Source: Brevundimonas sp. LM2
GTDB taxonomy: Bacteria; Pseudomonadota; Alphaproteobacteria; Caulobacterales; Caulobacteraceae
Assembly: GCF_002002865.1 (NCBI RefSeq)
Contig: NZ_CP019508.1
Span: forward strand, 434,001-498,000
Length of the DNA stretch: 64,000 nt
Reading direction: 5' to 3'
Shown here: piece after piece, positions 42,492 to 50,240 of the stretch
Layout of the letters: each line of letters starts with the position of its first letter
Position numbering within the stretch: position 1 is the first letter of the stretch
Made by a program: the position numbers and the translations under genes
The notes under the pieces: model-generated
Databases searched by the model: none
The model's input: the letters and a program-made list of their open reading frames with translations, nothing else
What the model was told of the DNA's origin: nothing

Positions 42492-43928
42492 ATGACCGAC
42501 GCCGCCCCCGCTTCCGCTCCCGCGACCTATGACGTCGTGATCATCGGCGGCGGGCCGGGCGGCTACAACGCCGCGATCCGCGCCGGCCAGCTGGGCATGA
42601 AGGTCGCCTGCGTCGAGATGCGCGAGACCCTGGGCGGCACCTGTCTGAACGTCGGCTGCATGCCCTCCAAGGCCCTGTTGCACGCCTCGGAGCTGTTCGA
42701 GTCGGCCAATACCGAGTTCGCCAAGATCGGCATCGAGGTGACGCCGAAGCTGAACCTGGGCCAGATGCACGCCCAGAAGAACGACAGCGTCACCGCCCTG
42801 ACCAAGGGCATCGAGTTCCTGTTCAAGAAGAACAAGGCCGACTGGATCAAGGGCAAGGGCCGGATCACAGGCCCGGGAACGGTCGAGGTCGAGGCCAAGG
42901 ACGGCACCAAGACCACGCTGAAGGCCAAGGACATCGTCATCGCCACCGGCTCCGAGCCCACCCCGCTTCCGGGCGTGGAATTCGTGCCGGGCAAGGTGGT
43001 CGATTCCACCGGAGCCCTGGCGCTGGCGGCGGTGCCGAAGAAGCTGATCGTCGTCGGGGCCGGCATCATCGGCCTGGAGCTGGGCTCGGTCTGGCGCCGG
43101 CTGGGGGCCGAGGTGACTGTGGTCGAATATCTGCCGCGCATCACGCCCGGCATGGACTCCGACCTGGCCACCGCCTTCCAGCGGACCCTGACCAAACAGG
43201 GCATGACCTTCAAGCTCGGCTCCAAGGTCACGGGGTCGAAGGTGACCAAGGACGGCGTCGAACTGACGGTCGAGCCCGCCGCCGGCGGCACGCCTGAGAC
43301 CCTGACCGGGGACGTGGTGCTGGTGGCGATCGGCCGCCGTCCCTATTCGGCCGGCCTGGGTCTGGAGACGGTCGGGGTCGAGACCGACAAGCGCGGCGTC
43401 ATCGTCGGCGATCACTTCAAGGTGGCGGCCAATCCTGATGGGGGCGGCGTGTGGGTCATCGGCGACGTCACCACCGGCCCGATGCTGGCCCACAAGGCGG
43501 AGGAAGATGCGGTCGCCGCCATCGAGCTGATCGCGGGCAAGGCCGGCCACGTCGACTACAATCTGGTGCCCAGCGTGGTCTACACCTTCCCCGAAGTGGC
43601 CTGGGTCGGCCAGACCGAGGACCAGCTGAAGGCCGACGGCATCGCCTACAAGGTCGGCAAATTCCCCTTCAGCGCCAACAGCCGCGCCAAGATCAACCAT
43701 GAGACCGACGGCTATGCCAAGGTTCTGGCCGATCCCGCCACCGACCGTATCCTGGGCGTCCACATCATGGGGCCCCAGGCGGGCGAGATGATCGGCGAGG
43801 CCTGCGTGGCCATGGCCTTCGGCGGGGCGTCGGAAGACCTGGCCCGCACCAGCCACGCCCACCCGACCCGCTCCGAAGTCGTCAAACAGGCGGCCATGGG
43901 CGTCGAGGGCTGGACCATGCAGGCGTAA
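42492..43928 (+). CDS. lpd: Dihydrolipoyl dehydrogenase (E3)
   Basis: A 478-residue flavoprotein, E3 of the 2-oxoacid dehydrogenase complexes. FAD-binding VVIIGGGPGGYNAAIRAGQLG, redox disulfide GGTCLNVGCMPSKAL, NAD-binding VVGAGIIGLELGSVWRRLGAEV, the VWVIGDVTTGPMLAHKAEEDA stretch and the catalytic HAHPTRSE are all present. It reoxidises dihydrolipoamide with NAD. The ATG at 42492 leaves a short N-terminal Ala/Pro stretch before the Rossmann fold. Confidence 0.96.
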   Translation: MTDAAPASAPATYDVVIIGGGPGGYNAAIRAGQLGMKVACVEMRETLGGTCLNVGCMPSKALLHASELFESANTEFAKIGIEVTPKLNLGQMHAQKNDSVTALTKGIEFLFKKNKADWIKGKGRITGPGTVEVEAKDGTKTTLKAKDIVIATGSEPTPLPGVEFVPGKVVDSTGALALAAVPKKLIVVGAGIIGLELGSVWRRLGAEVTVVEYLPRITPGMDSDLATAFQRTLTKQGMTFKLGSKVTGSKVTKDGVELTVEPAAGGTPETLTGDVVLVAIGRRPYSAGLGLETVGVETDKRGVIVGDHFKVAANPDGGGVWVIGDVTTGPMLAHKAEEDAVAAIELIAGKAGHVDYNLVPSVVYTFPEVAWVGQTEDQLKADGIAYKVGKFPFSANSRAKINHETDGYAKVLADPATDRILGVHIMGPQAGEMIGEACVAMAFGGASEDLARTSHAHPTRSEVVKQAAMGVEGWTMQA

Positions 43929-44336
43929 ATGTTCGGTCGAGGCAGGGCCGATCCTTTTAAGGGCGTCTCCTTTCCTCACGAGATATGGACCGGTACGGAC
44001 GTGCCCAATGCGGGCGTCGTGAGGGAGATGATCAGCTCGCTGACTATCGCACCCGTTAGACGTCTCGGCCAATCGGTTCACGATCTTGAGCGGGCCAGCA
44101 GCGCGTTCGCCGAATGGCTGACAGATGAAGCTGCATCGCTCGGTGACGAGTTCGTCAACCCGGAGACGGGCGCATCGTTCGATGTGGCGATCTTCAAATC
44201 TGGGCCGCGTTATGGAGCGATCCGCGCCGACTTTCGGCTACGCACGGCCGGCCTGGCCGGAGCGACGATATACGGCAGTTTCGTGAGACGGGTCGCAGAC
44301 GACGGCTACGTTCTGAATATCGACGGGAAGGAATAG
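43929..44336 (+). CDS. Hypothetical protein between lpd and an SDR
   Basis: A 135-residue soluble protein (MFGRGRADPFKGVSFPHEIWTG...). It starts on the base after the lpd stop and ends two bases before the SDR. Its codon and base use are less GC-biased than its neighbours, so it may be a late insertion. Function unknown. Confidence 0.6.
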   Translation: MFGRGRADPFKGVSFPHEIWTGTDVPNAGVVREMISSLTIAPVRRLGQSVHDLERASSAFAEWLTDEAASLGDEFVNPETGASFDVAIFKSGPRYGAIRADFRLRTAGLAGATIYGSFVRRVADDGYVLNIDGKE

Positions 44337-44338
44337 GC

Positions 44339-45130
44339 ATGGACCTGCAACTCGCCGGGAAGCGCGCCCTGATCTGCGGCGGGTCCAGCGGTCTGGGCCG
44401 GGCCGTGGCCGGGGCCCTGGCGGCGGAGGGGGCGCACGTCGCCTTGCTGTCGCGCGATGCCGACAAGCTTCAGGCCGTGGCCGACGGCATCACCGCCACG
44501 GCCGTCGGCCGGGCGGTGATCGTGCCCGCCGACCTGTCCGATCACGACGCCCTGCTGGCCGCGGTCGATACGGCCGAGGGTCTGCTGGGCGGGCCGATCC
44601 AGATCCTGCTGAACAACACCGGCGGGCCGCCGCCCTCGGGCGTGGCCGGCCTGGATCCCGACCTGTGGCGGGCGCAATTCGAGGGGATGGTGCTGTCGGT
44701 GTTCCGCCTGACCGACCGGGTCCTGCCGGCCATGCGGGCGGCGGGCTGGGGCCGGATCCTGAACGTCGCCTCCTCCAGCGTGGTCGAGCCCATCCCCAAC
44801 CTGGGCGTGTCGACGGCGATGCGCGCCTCGGTCACGGGCTGGGCCAAGACCCTGGCCACCGAGGTCGCGGCCGACGGGGTGACGGTCAACACCCTGCTGC
44901 CGGGTCGCATCGCCACGCCCCGCATCCAGCAACTGGACCAGTCGGTCGCCGATCGGCTCGGCATCACGCCCGAGGCGGCCCAGGCGAAATCGCTCGAGAC
45001 CATCCCCGTGGGCCGTCTGGGTGACCCGGCCGAGTTCGGGGCCGTCGCGGCCTTCCTGGCCAGCCCCCGCGCCGCCTATGTCACCGGCAGCCTGATCCGC
45101 ATCGACGGCGGGGCCGTCCGCGCGATCTGA
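44339..45130 (+). CDS. SDR-family oxidoreductase with altered active site
   Basis: A 263-residue short-chain dehydrogenase/reductase. Cofactor motif GGSSGLGRAVA and NNTGGPPP are clear, as is the C-terminal TVNTLLPGRIATPR and GSLIRIDGGAVRAI. The catalytic YxxxK is not present in its usual place: VSTAMRASVTGWAK has Ser where Tyr and Arg where Lys would be. This pattern occurs in a subgroup annotated as 3-oxoacyl-ACP reductase-like. The substrate cannot be inferred. Confidence 0.85.
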   Translation: MDLQLAGKRALICGGSSGLGRAVAGALAAEGAHVALLSRDADKLQAVADGITATAVGRAVIVPADLSDHDALLAAVDTAEGLLGGPIQILLNNTGGPPPSGVAGLDPDLWRAQFEGMVLSVFRLTDRVLPAMRAAGWGRILNVASSSVVEPIPNLGVSTAMRASVTGWAKTLATEVAADGVTVNTLLPGRIATPRIQQLDQSVADRLGITPEAAQAKSLETIPVGRLGDPAEFGAVAAFLASPRAAYVTGSLIRIDGGAVRAI

Positions 45131-45189
45131 TCGGGCCGGTCGCCCGATCGGCGAAAGCCTGTTAGACTGGGTCGATCAGGGAGGTCCCG

Positions 45190-45543
45190 ATGCTGTCCAT
45201 GCTGCTCCTTCTGACCGCCGCGCCCCAGTCCGCGATCCCGGCCATGCCGCAACGCCTGATCCCGCCGGCCTCGCCACCGAGCGCCAGCATGCGGGTGTTG
45301 GGCCAGGCCTCGCCGATCTGCCCGTCCGAGTTTCGGCGGGCCAGCGATGCCGCGGCCCCCGGGGCCGGTCTGATGTGGCGCGAGGGGAACGAGGCCGTCG
45401 GGCTGTACAAGCTGCTGGACCGCCGCGTGGACGGCTGCCCCGCCCCGATCGTCGTCAACTACCGCGTGCCCGGGTCCAGCGCGCTGGGTCGAGAGATGGG
45501 GCGTGAGACGCCTGCCGCGCCGGTCATCGTGCCCCGCCGTTAA
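45190..45543 (+). CDS. Hypothetical small exported protein
   Basis: A 117-residue protein with a short signal-like start (MLSMLLLLTAAPQSAIPA), two cysteines (SPICPSEF and DGCPAPI) that could form a disulfide, and a proline-rich end. Unknown family. Convergent with xerC, eight bases apart. Confidence 0.6.
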   Translation: MLSMLLLLTAAPQSAIPAMPQRLIPPASPPSASMRVLGQASPICPSEFRRASDAAAPGAGLMWREGNEAVGLYKLLDRRVDGCPAPIVVNYRVPGSSALGREMGRETPAAPVIVPRR

Positions 45544-45550
45544 ACGTGGG

Positions 45551-46480
45551 CTAAGCCCTCGGATGGGCGGCCGCATAGGCGCCCAGCAGGTGAGCGGCGT
45601 CGACGGCGGTGTATTTCTGCGTCGTCGACAGACTGGCATGGCCCAGCAGTTCCTGGATCGAGCGCAGATCGGCCCCGGCCCCCAGCAGGTGGGTGGCGAA
45701 GCTGTGGCGGAGCGCATGGGGAGTGGCTGAGTCCGGCAGGCCCAGGCGGCCGCGCAGGGTCTGGACCGTGGCCTGAACATGGCGCGGGCTGAGCGGGCCT
45801 CCGCGGCGGGCGCGGAACAGGGCGTCCTGTGGCTCCAGCGGAAACGGCTGGGCGGCCAGGGCGGCGTCGACGGCGGCGCAGACGGCAGGCAGGACCGGGA
45901 CCAGCCGGGTCTTGCCGCCCTTCCCGGTGATGCGCAGGGTCTGGGGCAGGGGCGCGTCGGCGCGGGTCAGGCTGAGTGCCTCCGAGATCCGCAGGCCGCA
46001 GCCGTAGAGCAGGGACAGGACGGCGGTGTCGCGCAACGCCTCCCACGGCGCGGTGTCGGGATCCAGCCCCGGCTCGGCCAGCAGCCCCCGCGCCTGGTCG
46101 GCGCTGACCGGGCGAGGCAGGGTCGGCTTGACCCGGGGGCCCCGCACCAGGGCCAGCAGGGGGGCGGGGGTGTCGCAGCGCCGGTCGAGGAAGACGTGGA
46201 AGGTGCGCAGGGCCGAGAGGGTCTGGCTCAGCGATCGGGCGTTCAGAGGATGATCGCCGGAGCGCCGCTCGGCCAGATGGGCGCGCAGCTCGGCCCCCGT
46301 GACGGTGCCGAGGTCGGCCAGGCCCTGGGGCTCGCCCCGGTGACGCTCGAGGAAGGTCAGATAGTGGCGGCCGATGTGGCCATAGGCCTCGAGCGTGCGC
46401 GGCGACAGCCGGCGCTCGTGGGCCAGATGCTCCAGCCAGGCGGACAGGGCTTCGGTGGCGGTCAGTTGAGGATCGGCCAT
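45551..46480 (-). CDS. xerC: XerC site-specific tyrosine recombinase
   Basis: A 309-residue XerC/XerD recombinase that resolves chromosome dimers at dif with FtsK. The N-terminal SAM-like domain (ALSAWLEHLAHERRLSPRTLEAYGHIGRHYL) is followed by the catalytic residues in GCGLRISEAL, HALRHSFATHLL, LLGHASLSTTQKYTAV. The ATG at 46480 is inside the end of the DUF484 gene (19-base overlap). The longer open frame upstream reads another gene out of frame. The partner XerC/DUF484 order is typical of proteobacteria. Confidence 0.95.
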   Translation of the reverse strand: MADPQLTATEALSAWLEHLAHERRLSPRTLEAYGHIGRHYLTFLERHRGEPQGLADLGTVTGAELRAHLAERRSGDHPLNARSLSQTLSALRTFHVFLDRRCDTPAPLLALVRGPRVKPTLPRPVSADQARGLLAEPGLDPDTAPWEALRDTAVLSLLYGCGLRISEALSLTRADAPLPQTLRITGKGGKTRLVPVLPAVCAAVDAALAAQPFPLEPQDALFRARRGGPLSPRHVQATVQTLRGRLGLPDSATPHALRHSFATHLLGAGADLRSIQELLGHASLSTTQKYTAVDAAHLLGAYAAAHPRA

Positions 46481-47181
46481 CGTTCGGCCGTGCGTTCGAC
46501 CACCCGGGCGATGAAGGCGACCAGTTCGCAGCCCATGCCGGGGGTGAAGCCCTGTTCCTCGGGCGAGCCGAAGGCGCACAGGGCATGGCGGGCCTGGTCG
46601 GCGCGATCGCCGCCCAGATGCGGGGCCATGCGGATCAGGGCGACCGAGCGGATCTGGTCCGAGGCCGGGCCGAACAGGTCCAGACCCTCGAACATCGGCC
46701 CCAGCCAGGTCAGGCCGTGATCGCCCAGCAGGCCGTCGACGCCGCCGACCTCCAGCAGTTTCCAGCCGAACGGGGCCCCGCCGGGCTTTTCGATCGCCAG
46801 GGCTGCCCCGGCCAGGCCGAACCGCCCCTGGGCCGTGGCGTCCAGGCGGCGGGCGAGGTCGGAATGGTTGCGCGCCTCCATCAGATCCAGGGCGGCGACA
46901 TGGGTCTGGGTCTGGGCGGCGAAATTGGCGCGGGCGATGGATTCGATGCGTTTGCGGGCATCCGCCTCGCGCTCGGCGACGGCCTCCAGCTTGGTCAGGG
47001 CGGCGCGGCCGAACTCCACGACGTTGCGGCCGTGGGGCTTCAGGCCGATCTCCTCCAGCAGGGAGCGGTCGTCGGCCAGGGTCTGGGGGTTGGCCTGTAG
47101 CCAGGCGCGGACGTCGGGCCAGTGCAGATCCCCGGCCGGGGGCGCGGCGAACAGGTCGACGGTCTGGTCCTTGGACGTCAC
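46462..47181 (-). CDS. DUF484 family protein
   Basis: A 239-residue protein of the DUF484 family, a GAF-like fold usually next to xerC. It opens LHWPDVRAWLQANPQTLADDRSLLEEIGL, has a central coiled-coil-like helix (EAVAEREADARKRIESIARANFAAQTQTHV) and a GAF-like end (ALCAFGSPEEQGFTPGMGCELVAF). Role unknown. Confidence 0.88.
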   Translation of the reverse strand: MTSKDQTVDLFAAPPAGDLHWPDVRAWLQANPQTLADDRSLLEEIGLKPHGRNVVEFGRAALTKLEAVAEREADARKRIESIARANFAAQTQTHVAALDLMEARNHSDLARRLDATAQGRFGLAGAALAIEKPGGAPFGWKLLEVGGVDGLLGDHGLTWLGPMFEGLDLFGPASDQIRSVALIRMAPHLGGDRADQARHALCAFGSPEEQGFTPGMGCELVAFIARVVERTAERWPILN

Positions 47182-47211
47182 GCGGCACTCCTGTCCGGAG
47201 CGCCGGACGCG

Positions 47212-47865
47212 TTACAGGATCGACTGGCCGGTCTTGCCCCAGTCGGCGAGGAAGGCATCAAGCCCCTTGTCGGTTAATGGGTGCTTTACCAAGGCCTTGA
47301 AAGTGTCGGCCGGCAGGGTGGCGGCGTCGGCCCCGGCGATGGCGGCAGCCGAGACATGGCCCGGATGCCGCAGGGAGGCCGCAAGAATTCCGGTCTCGAA
47401 GCCGTGGACGTCGTAAAGGACGCGGATGTCCTCCAGCAGTTCGATGCCGTTCGCCCCGTGGTCGTCCAGCCGCCCCACGAAGGGCGAGACGAAGGTCGCG
47501 CCGGCCTTGGCCGCCAGCAGGGCCTGGGCGGCCGAGAAGCACAGGGTGACGTTGGTCTTGATGCCCTTGTCGGCGAAGACCCGCGTGGCGCGCAGCCCGT
47601 CCCAGGTCAGGGGCAGCTTGACCACGACGTTGGGCGCGATGGCGGCCAGCTTGTCGCCTTCCTTGACCATGGTCTCGAAATCGGTGGCCACCGCCTCGGC
47701 GGAGATCGGCCCCTCGACGAGGGCGCAGATCTCGGCGATGACCTCGGCGATGTTGCGACCGGACTTGGCGATCAGGGAGGGGTTGGTGGTCACCCCGTCG
47801 ACCATGCCGGTGGGCAGCATGTCCTGGATGACGGCGACGTCGGCGGTGTCGAGGAAAAGTTTCAT
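47212..47865 (-). CDS. tal: Transaldolase / fructose-6-phosphate aldolase family
   Basis: A 217-residue small transaldolase. It begins [17 protein letters not shown], has [13 protein letters not shown], the Schiff-base lysine in [12 protein letters not shown], and [11 protein letters not shown]. Short members act either as transaldolase or as fructose-6-phosphate aldolase. The sequence does not settle which. The ATG at 47865 is only 30 bases from the divergent priA start. Confidence 0.93.
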   Translation of the reverse strand: MKLFLDTADVAVIQDMLPTGMVDGVTTNPSLIAKSGRNIAEVIAEICALVEGPISAEAVATDFETMVKEGDKLAAIAPNVVVKLPLTWDGLRATRVFADKGIKTNVTLCFSAAQALLAAKAGATFVSPFVGRLDDHGANGIELLEDIRVLYDVHGFETGILAASLRHPGHVSAAAIAGADAATLPADTFKALVKHPLTDKGLDAFLADWGKTGQSIL

Positions 47866-47895
47866 GCGGCCGTTTCTAGCGGACGGGGCGCGTCG

Positions 47896-50058
47896 GTGAA
47901 AGTCGCCTCGGTCCTGATTCCCCTGCCGGTGCACGAGGCCTTCGACTATGAGGTGCCCCAGGCGATGATGCTCGCGCGGGGCGATCAGGTGGCCGTGCCG
48001 CTGGGCCCACGGCTGATGCGGGGCATCGTCACCGAGGTGCGCGAGACCACGGGCTCCAACCGGCGGCTGAAGACGGTCGAGACCCGGCTGGACGATCCGC
48101 CCCTGCCGCCCGGCACGCTCGACTTCGTCGAATGGGCGGCGCGCTGGACTCTGAGCCCGCCGGGCGAGATGGCGGCGACGGCGCTGAAGGGGCTGCGCGC
48201 CCCCCGGCCCCGGCCGGAGCGGCGGCTGCGGCGGGTCGGCGACCGGACGCCGGCGCGGCCGACGGCCGGGCGGACGGCGGTGCTCGAGGCTTTGGGCGAG
48301 ACGGCCATGCCGGGGCCTGACCTGGCGCGGGCGGCGGGGGTGTCTTCGGCCGTGGTCAAGGGACTGGTCGACGAGGGGGTGCTGGAGGTCTTCGAGATCG
48401 AGGCGGAAGCGGCCTTCGCCGCCCCCGATCCCGCCCATGCGCCGGCAAAGCTCAACCCGGACCAGGCGGCGGCGGCGGACGCCATGGCCGTGGCGACGGC
48501 GGAGGGCGGGTTCAGGGCCTTCCTGCTGGACGGGGTCACCGGCTCGGGCAAGACCGAGGCCTATCTGGAGGCGGTGGCGCGGACCCTGGCGGCGGACCCG
48601 GCGGCTCAAGTGTTGATCCTGCTGCCCGAGATCGCCCTGACCCAGGACCTGATCGCGCGGATCACGGCCCGGTTCGGGGCGGCCCCGGCCGAATGGCATT
48701 CGGGCGTGGCCCCGCCGAAGCGACGGCGGGTGTGGGAGGCGGTGGTGGCGGGGCGCTGCAATATCGTCGTCGGGGCCCGCTCGGCCCTGTTCCTGCCCTT
48801 CGCCCACCTGAAGCTGGTCATCGTCGACGAGGAGCATGATGGTTCCTTCAAACAGGAGGACGGCCTGGTCTATCACGGCCGCGACCTGGCCGTGGCGCGG
48901 GCCCGGATCGAGAAGGCCGTGGTGGTCCTGGCCTCGGCCACCCCGTCGCTCGAGACGCTGTGGAACGCGCACGGGGGGCGTTACACCTGGCTGCGCCTGT
49001 CCAGCCGGCATGGGGCGGCGGTGCTGCCGGACATCCAGCTGCTGGACCTGCGACAATGCCCGCCCGACCCACAGACCTGGCTGTCCCAGCCCCTGCGTGA
49101 AGCGATCGCCGAGACCCTGGTGGCGGGGGAGCAGACCCTGCTGTTCCTGAACCGGCGGGGCTATGCGCCGGTGGTGCTGTGCCGCGCCTGCGGGCACCGG
49201 ATGACCTCGCCCGACACCGACAGCTGGCTGGTCGAGCATCGCTACACCGGGCGGCTGGTCTGTCACCTGACCGGCTTCACCATGGCCCGGCCCCGGATCT
49301 GTCCGTCCTGCGGGGCCGAGGATTCGCTGGTCTCGGTCGGGCCGGGGGTCGAACGGGTCGAGGAGGAGGTGCGCCAGCTGTTCCCCGAGGCGCGGACCGC
49401 GGTGTTCAGCTCCGACACCGTGCCGGACGCCCGGGCGGCGCGGGCCCTGATCCAGCGGATGACCGACGGGGAGATCGACATCCTGGTGGCGACCCAGGCG
49501 GCGGCCAAGGGGCACAACTTCCCCCTGCTGACCCTGGTGGGGGTGGTCGACGCCGATCTGGGGTTGAGGGGCGGGGATCTGCGGGCGGCGGAGCGGACCT
49601 TTCAACTGTTGACCCAAGCCACGGGCCGGGCCGGGCGGGCGGATCGGCCGGGCCGCGCCATCCTGCAGACCTGGACGCCCGAGCATCCGGTGCTGATGGC
49701 CCTGGCGGCGGGGGATCGCGACGCCTTCGTCGCGGCCGAAATGGAGGAACGGGAGGCCGCGACCCTGCCGCCGCACGGGCGGCTGGCGGCCCTGATCCTG
49801 TCGGGCGTCGACGCCCTGGCGGTCGAGAAGGTGGCGACCGACCTGGCCGCTGCCATCCCCAACGCCGAGCGGCTGGAGGTCTATGGCCCGGCCGATGCCC
49901 CCCTGGGCCTGATCCGGGGGCGGCGGCGCAAGCGGCTGCTGGTCCGGGCGGACCGCGACGTGGACCTGCAGGGCTTCCTGCGGGCCTGGCTGGCGCGGGT
50001 GAAGGTGCCGGGGTCGGTGCGGGTCACGGTCGACGTGGATCCATACAGCTTCCTGTGA
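47896..50058 (+). CDS. priA: PriA, primosomal replication-restart helicase
   Basis: A 720-residue DNA helicase that reloads the replisome at stalled forks. Walker [17 protein letters not shown] box ([14 protein letters not shown]), SATPS motif and QMLTQ-type [13 protein letters not shown] are all present. The zinc region is reduced: CRACGHRM, then [13 protein letters not shown] where CPxC is expected, then VCHLTGF where CHHCG is expected, then CPSCGAE. Five of eight usual cysteines remain. The GTG start at 47896 is chosen because it gives the standard N-terminus ([21 protein letters not shown]). Confidence 0.95.
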   Translation: MKVASVLIPLPVHEAFDYEVPQAMMLARGDQVAVPLGPRLMRGIVTEVRETTGSNRRLKTVETRLDDPPLPPGTLDFVEWAARWTLSPPGEMAATALKGLRAPRPRPERRLRRVGDRTPARPTAGRTAVLEALGETAMPGPDLARAAGVSSAVVKGLVDEGVLEVFEIEAEAAFAAPDPAHAPAKLNPDQAAAADAMAVATAEGGFRAFLLDGVTGSGKTEAYLEAVARTLAADPAAQVLILLPEIALTQDLIARITARFGAAPAEWHSGVAPPKRRRVWEAVVAGRCNIVVGARSALFLPFAHLKLVIVDEEHDGSFKQEDGLVYHGRDLAVARARIEKAVVVLASATPSLETLWNAHGGRYTWLRLSSRHGAAVLPDIQLLDLRQCPPDPQTWLSQPLREAIAETLVAGEQTLLFLNRRGYAPVVLCRACGHRMTSPDTDSWLVEHRYTGRLVCHLTGFTMARPRICPSCGAEDSLVSVGPGVERVEEEVRQLFPEARTAVFSSDTVPDARAARALIQRMTDGEIDILVATQAAAKGHNFPLLTLVGVVDADLGLRGGDLRAAERTFQLLTQATGRAGRADRPGRAILQTWTPEHPVLMALAAGDRDAFVAAEMEEREAATLPPHGRLAALILSGVDALAVEKVATDLAAAIPNAERLEVYGPADAPLGLIRGRRRKRLLVRADRDVDLQGFLRAWLARVKVPGSVRVTVDVDPYSFL

Positions 50059-50069
50059 GGCGCGCAGCC

Positions 50070-50233
50070 CTTCCCCCATTCTTCATGGGGGAAAGCGGTC
50101 CGTCGCTGGCGCAGCCAGCCAGGCCCGATGGGGGAAGTCTTGCTTGGCCTTGGAAAGAAGGATCAGGTTCCCTCATCCGTCCTGTTCTCGCTGCGCTCGA
50201 AGACGGACGGCTTTCCCCCGCAAGCGGGGGAAG
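50070..50233. repeat. REP-like palindromic intergenic repeats
   Basis: The priA-ligD gap holds a CTTCCCCCAT / ATGGGGGAA hairpin at 50070-50094, a lone GATGGGGGAAG at 50127-50137 and a CTTTCCCCCG / CGGGGGAAG hairpin at 50211-50233. The convergent genes make this a likely bidirectional terminator or REP cluster. Confidence 0.6.
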
Positions 50234-50240
50234 GACTGAT

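Noticed and set aside
45551..47188. A single 545-residue fusion extending xerC upstream
   Set aside because: The upstream part is out of frame with the clear DUF484 gene; xerC has its own ATG at 46480.
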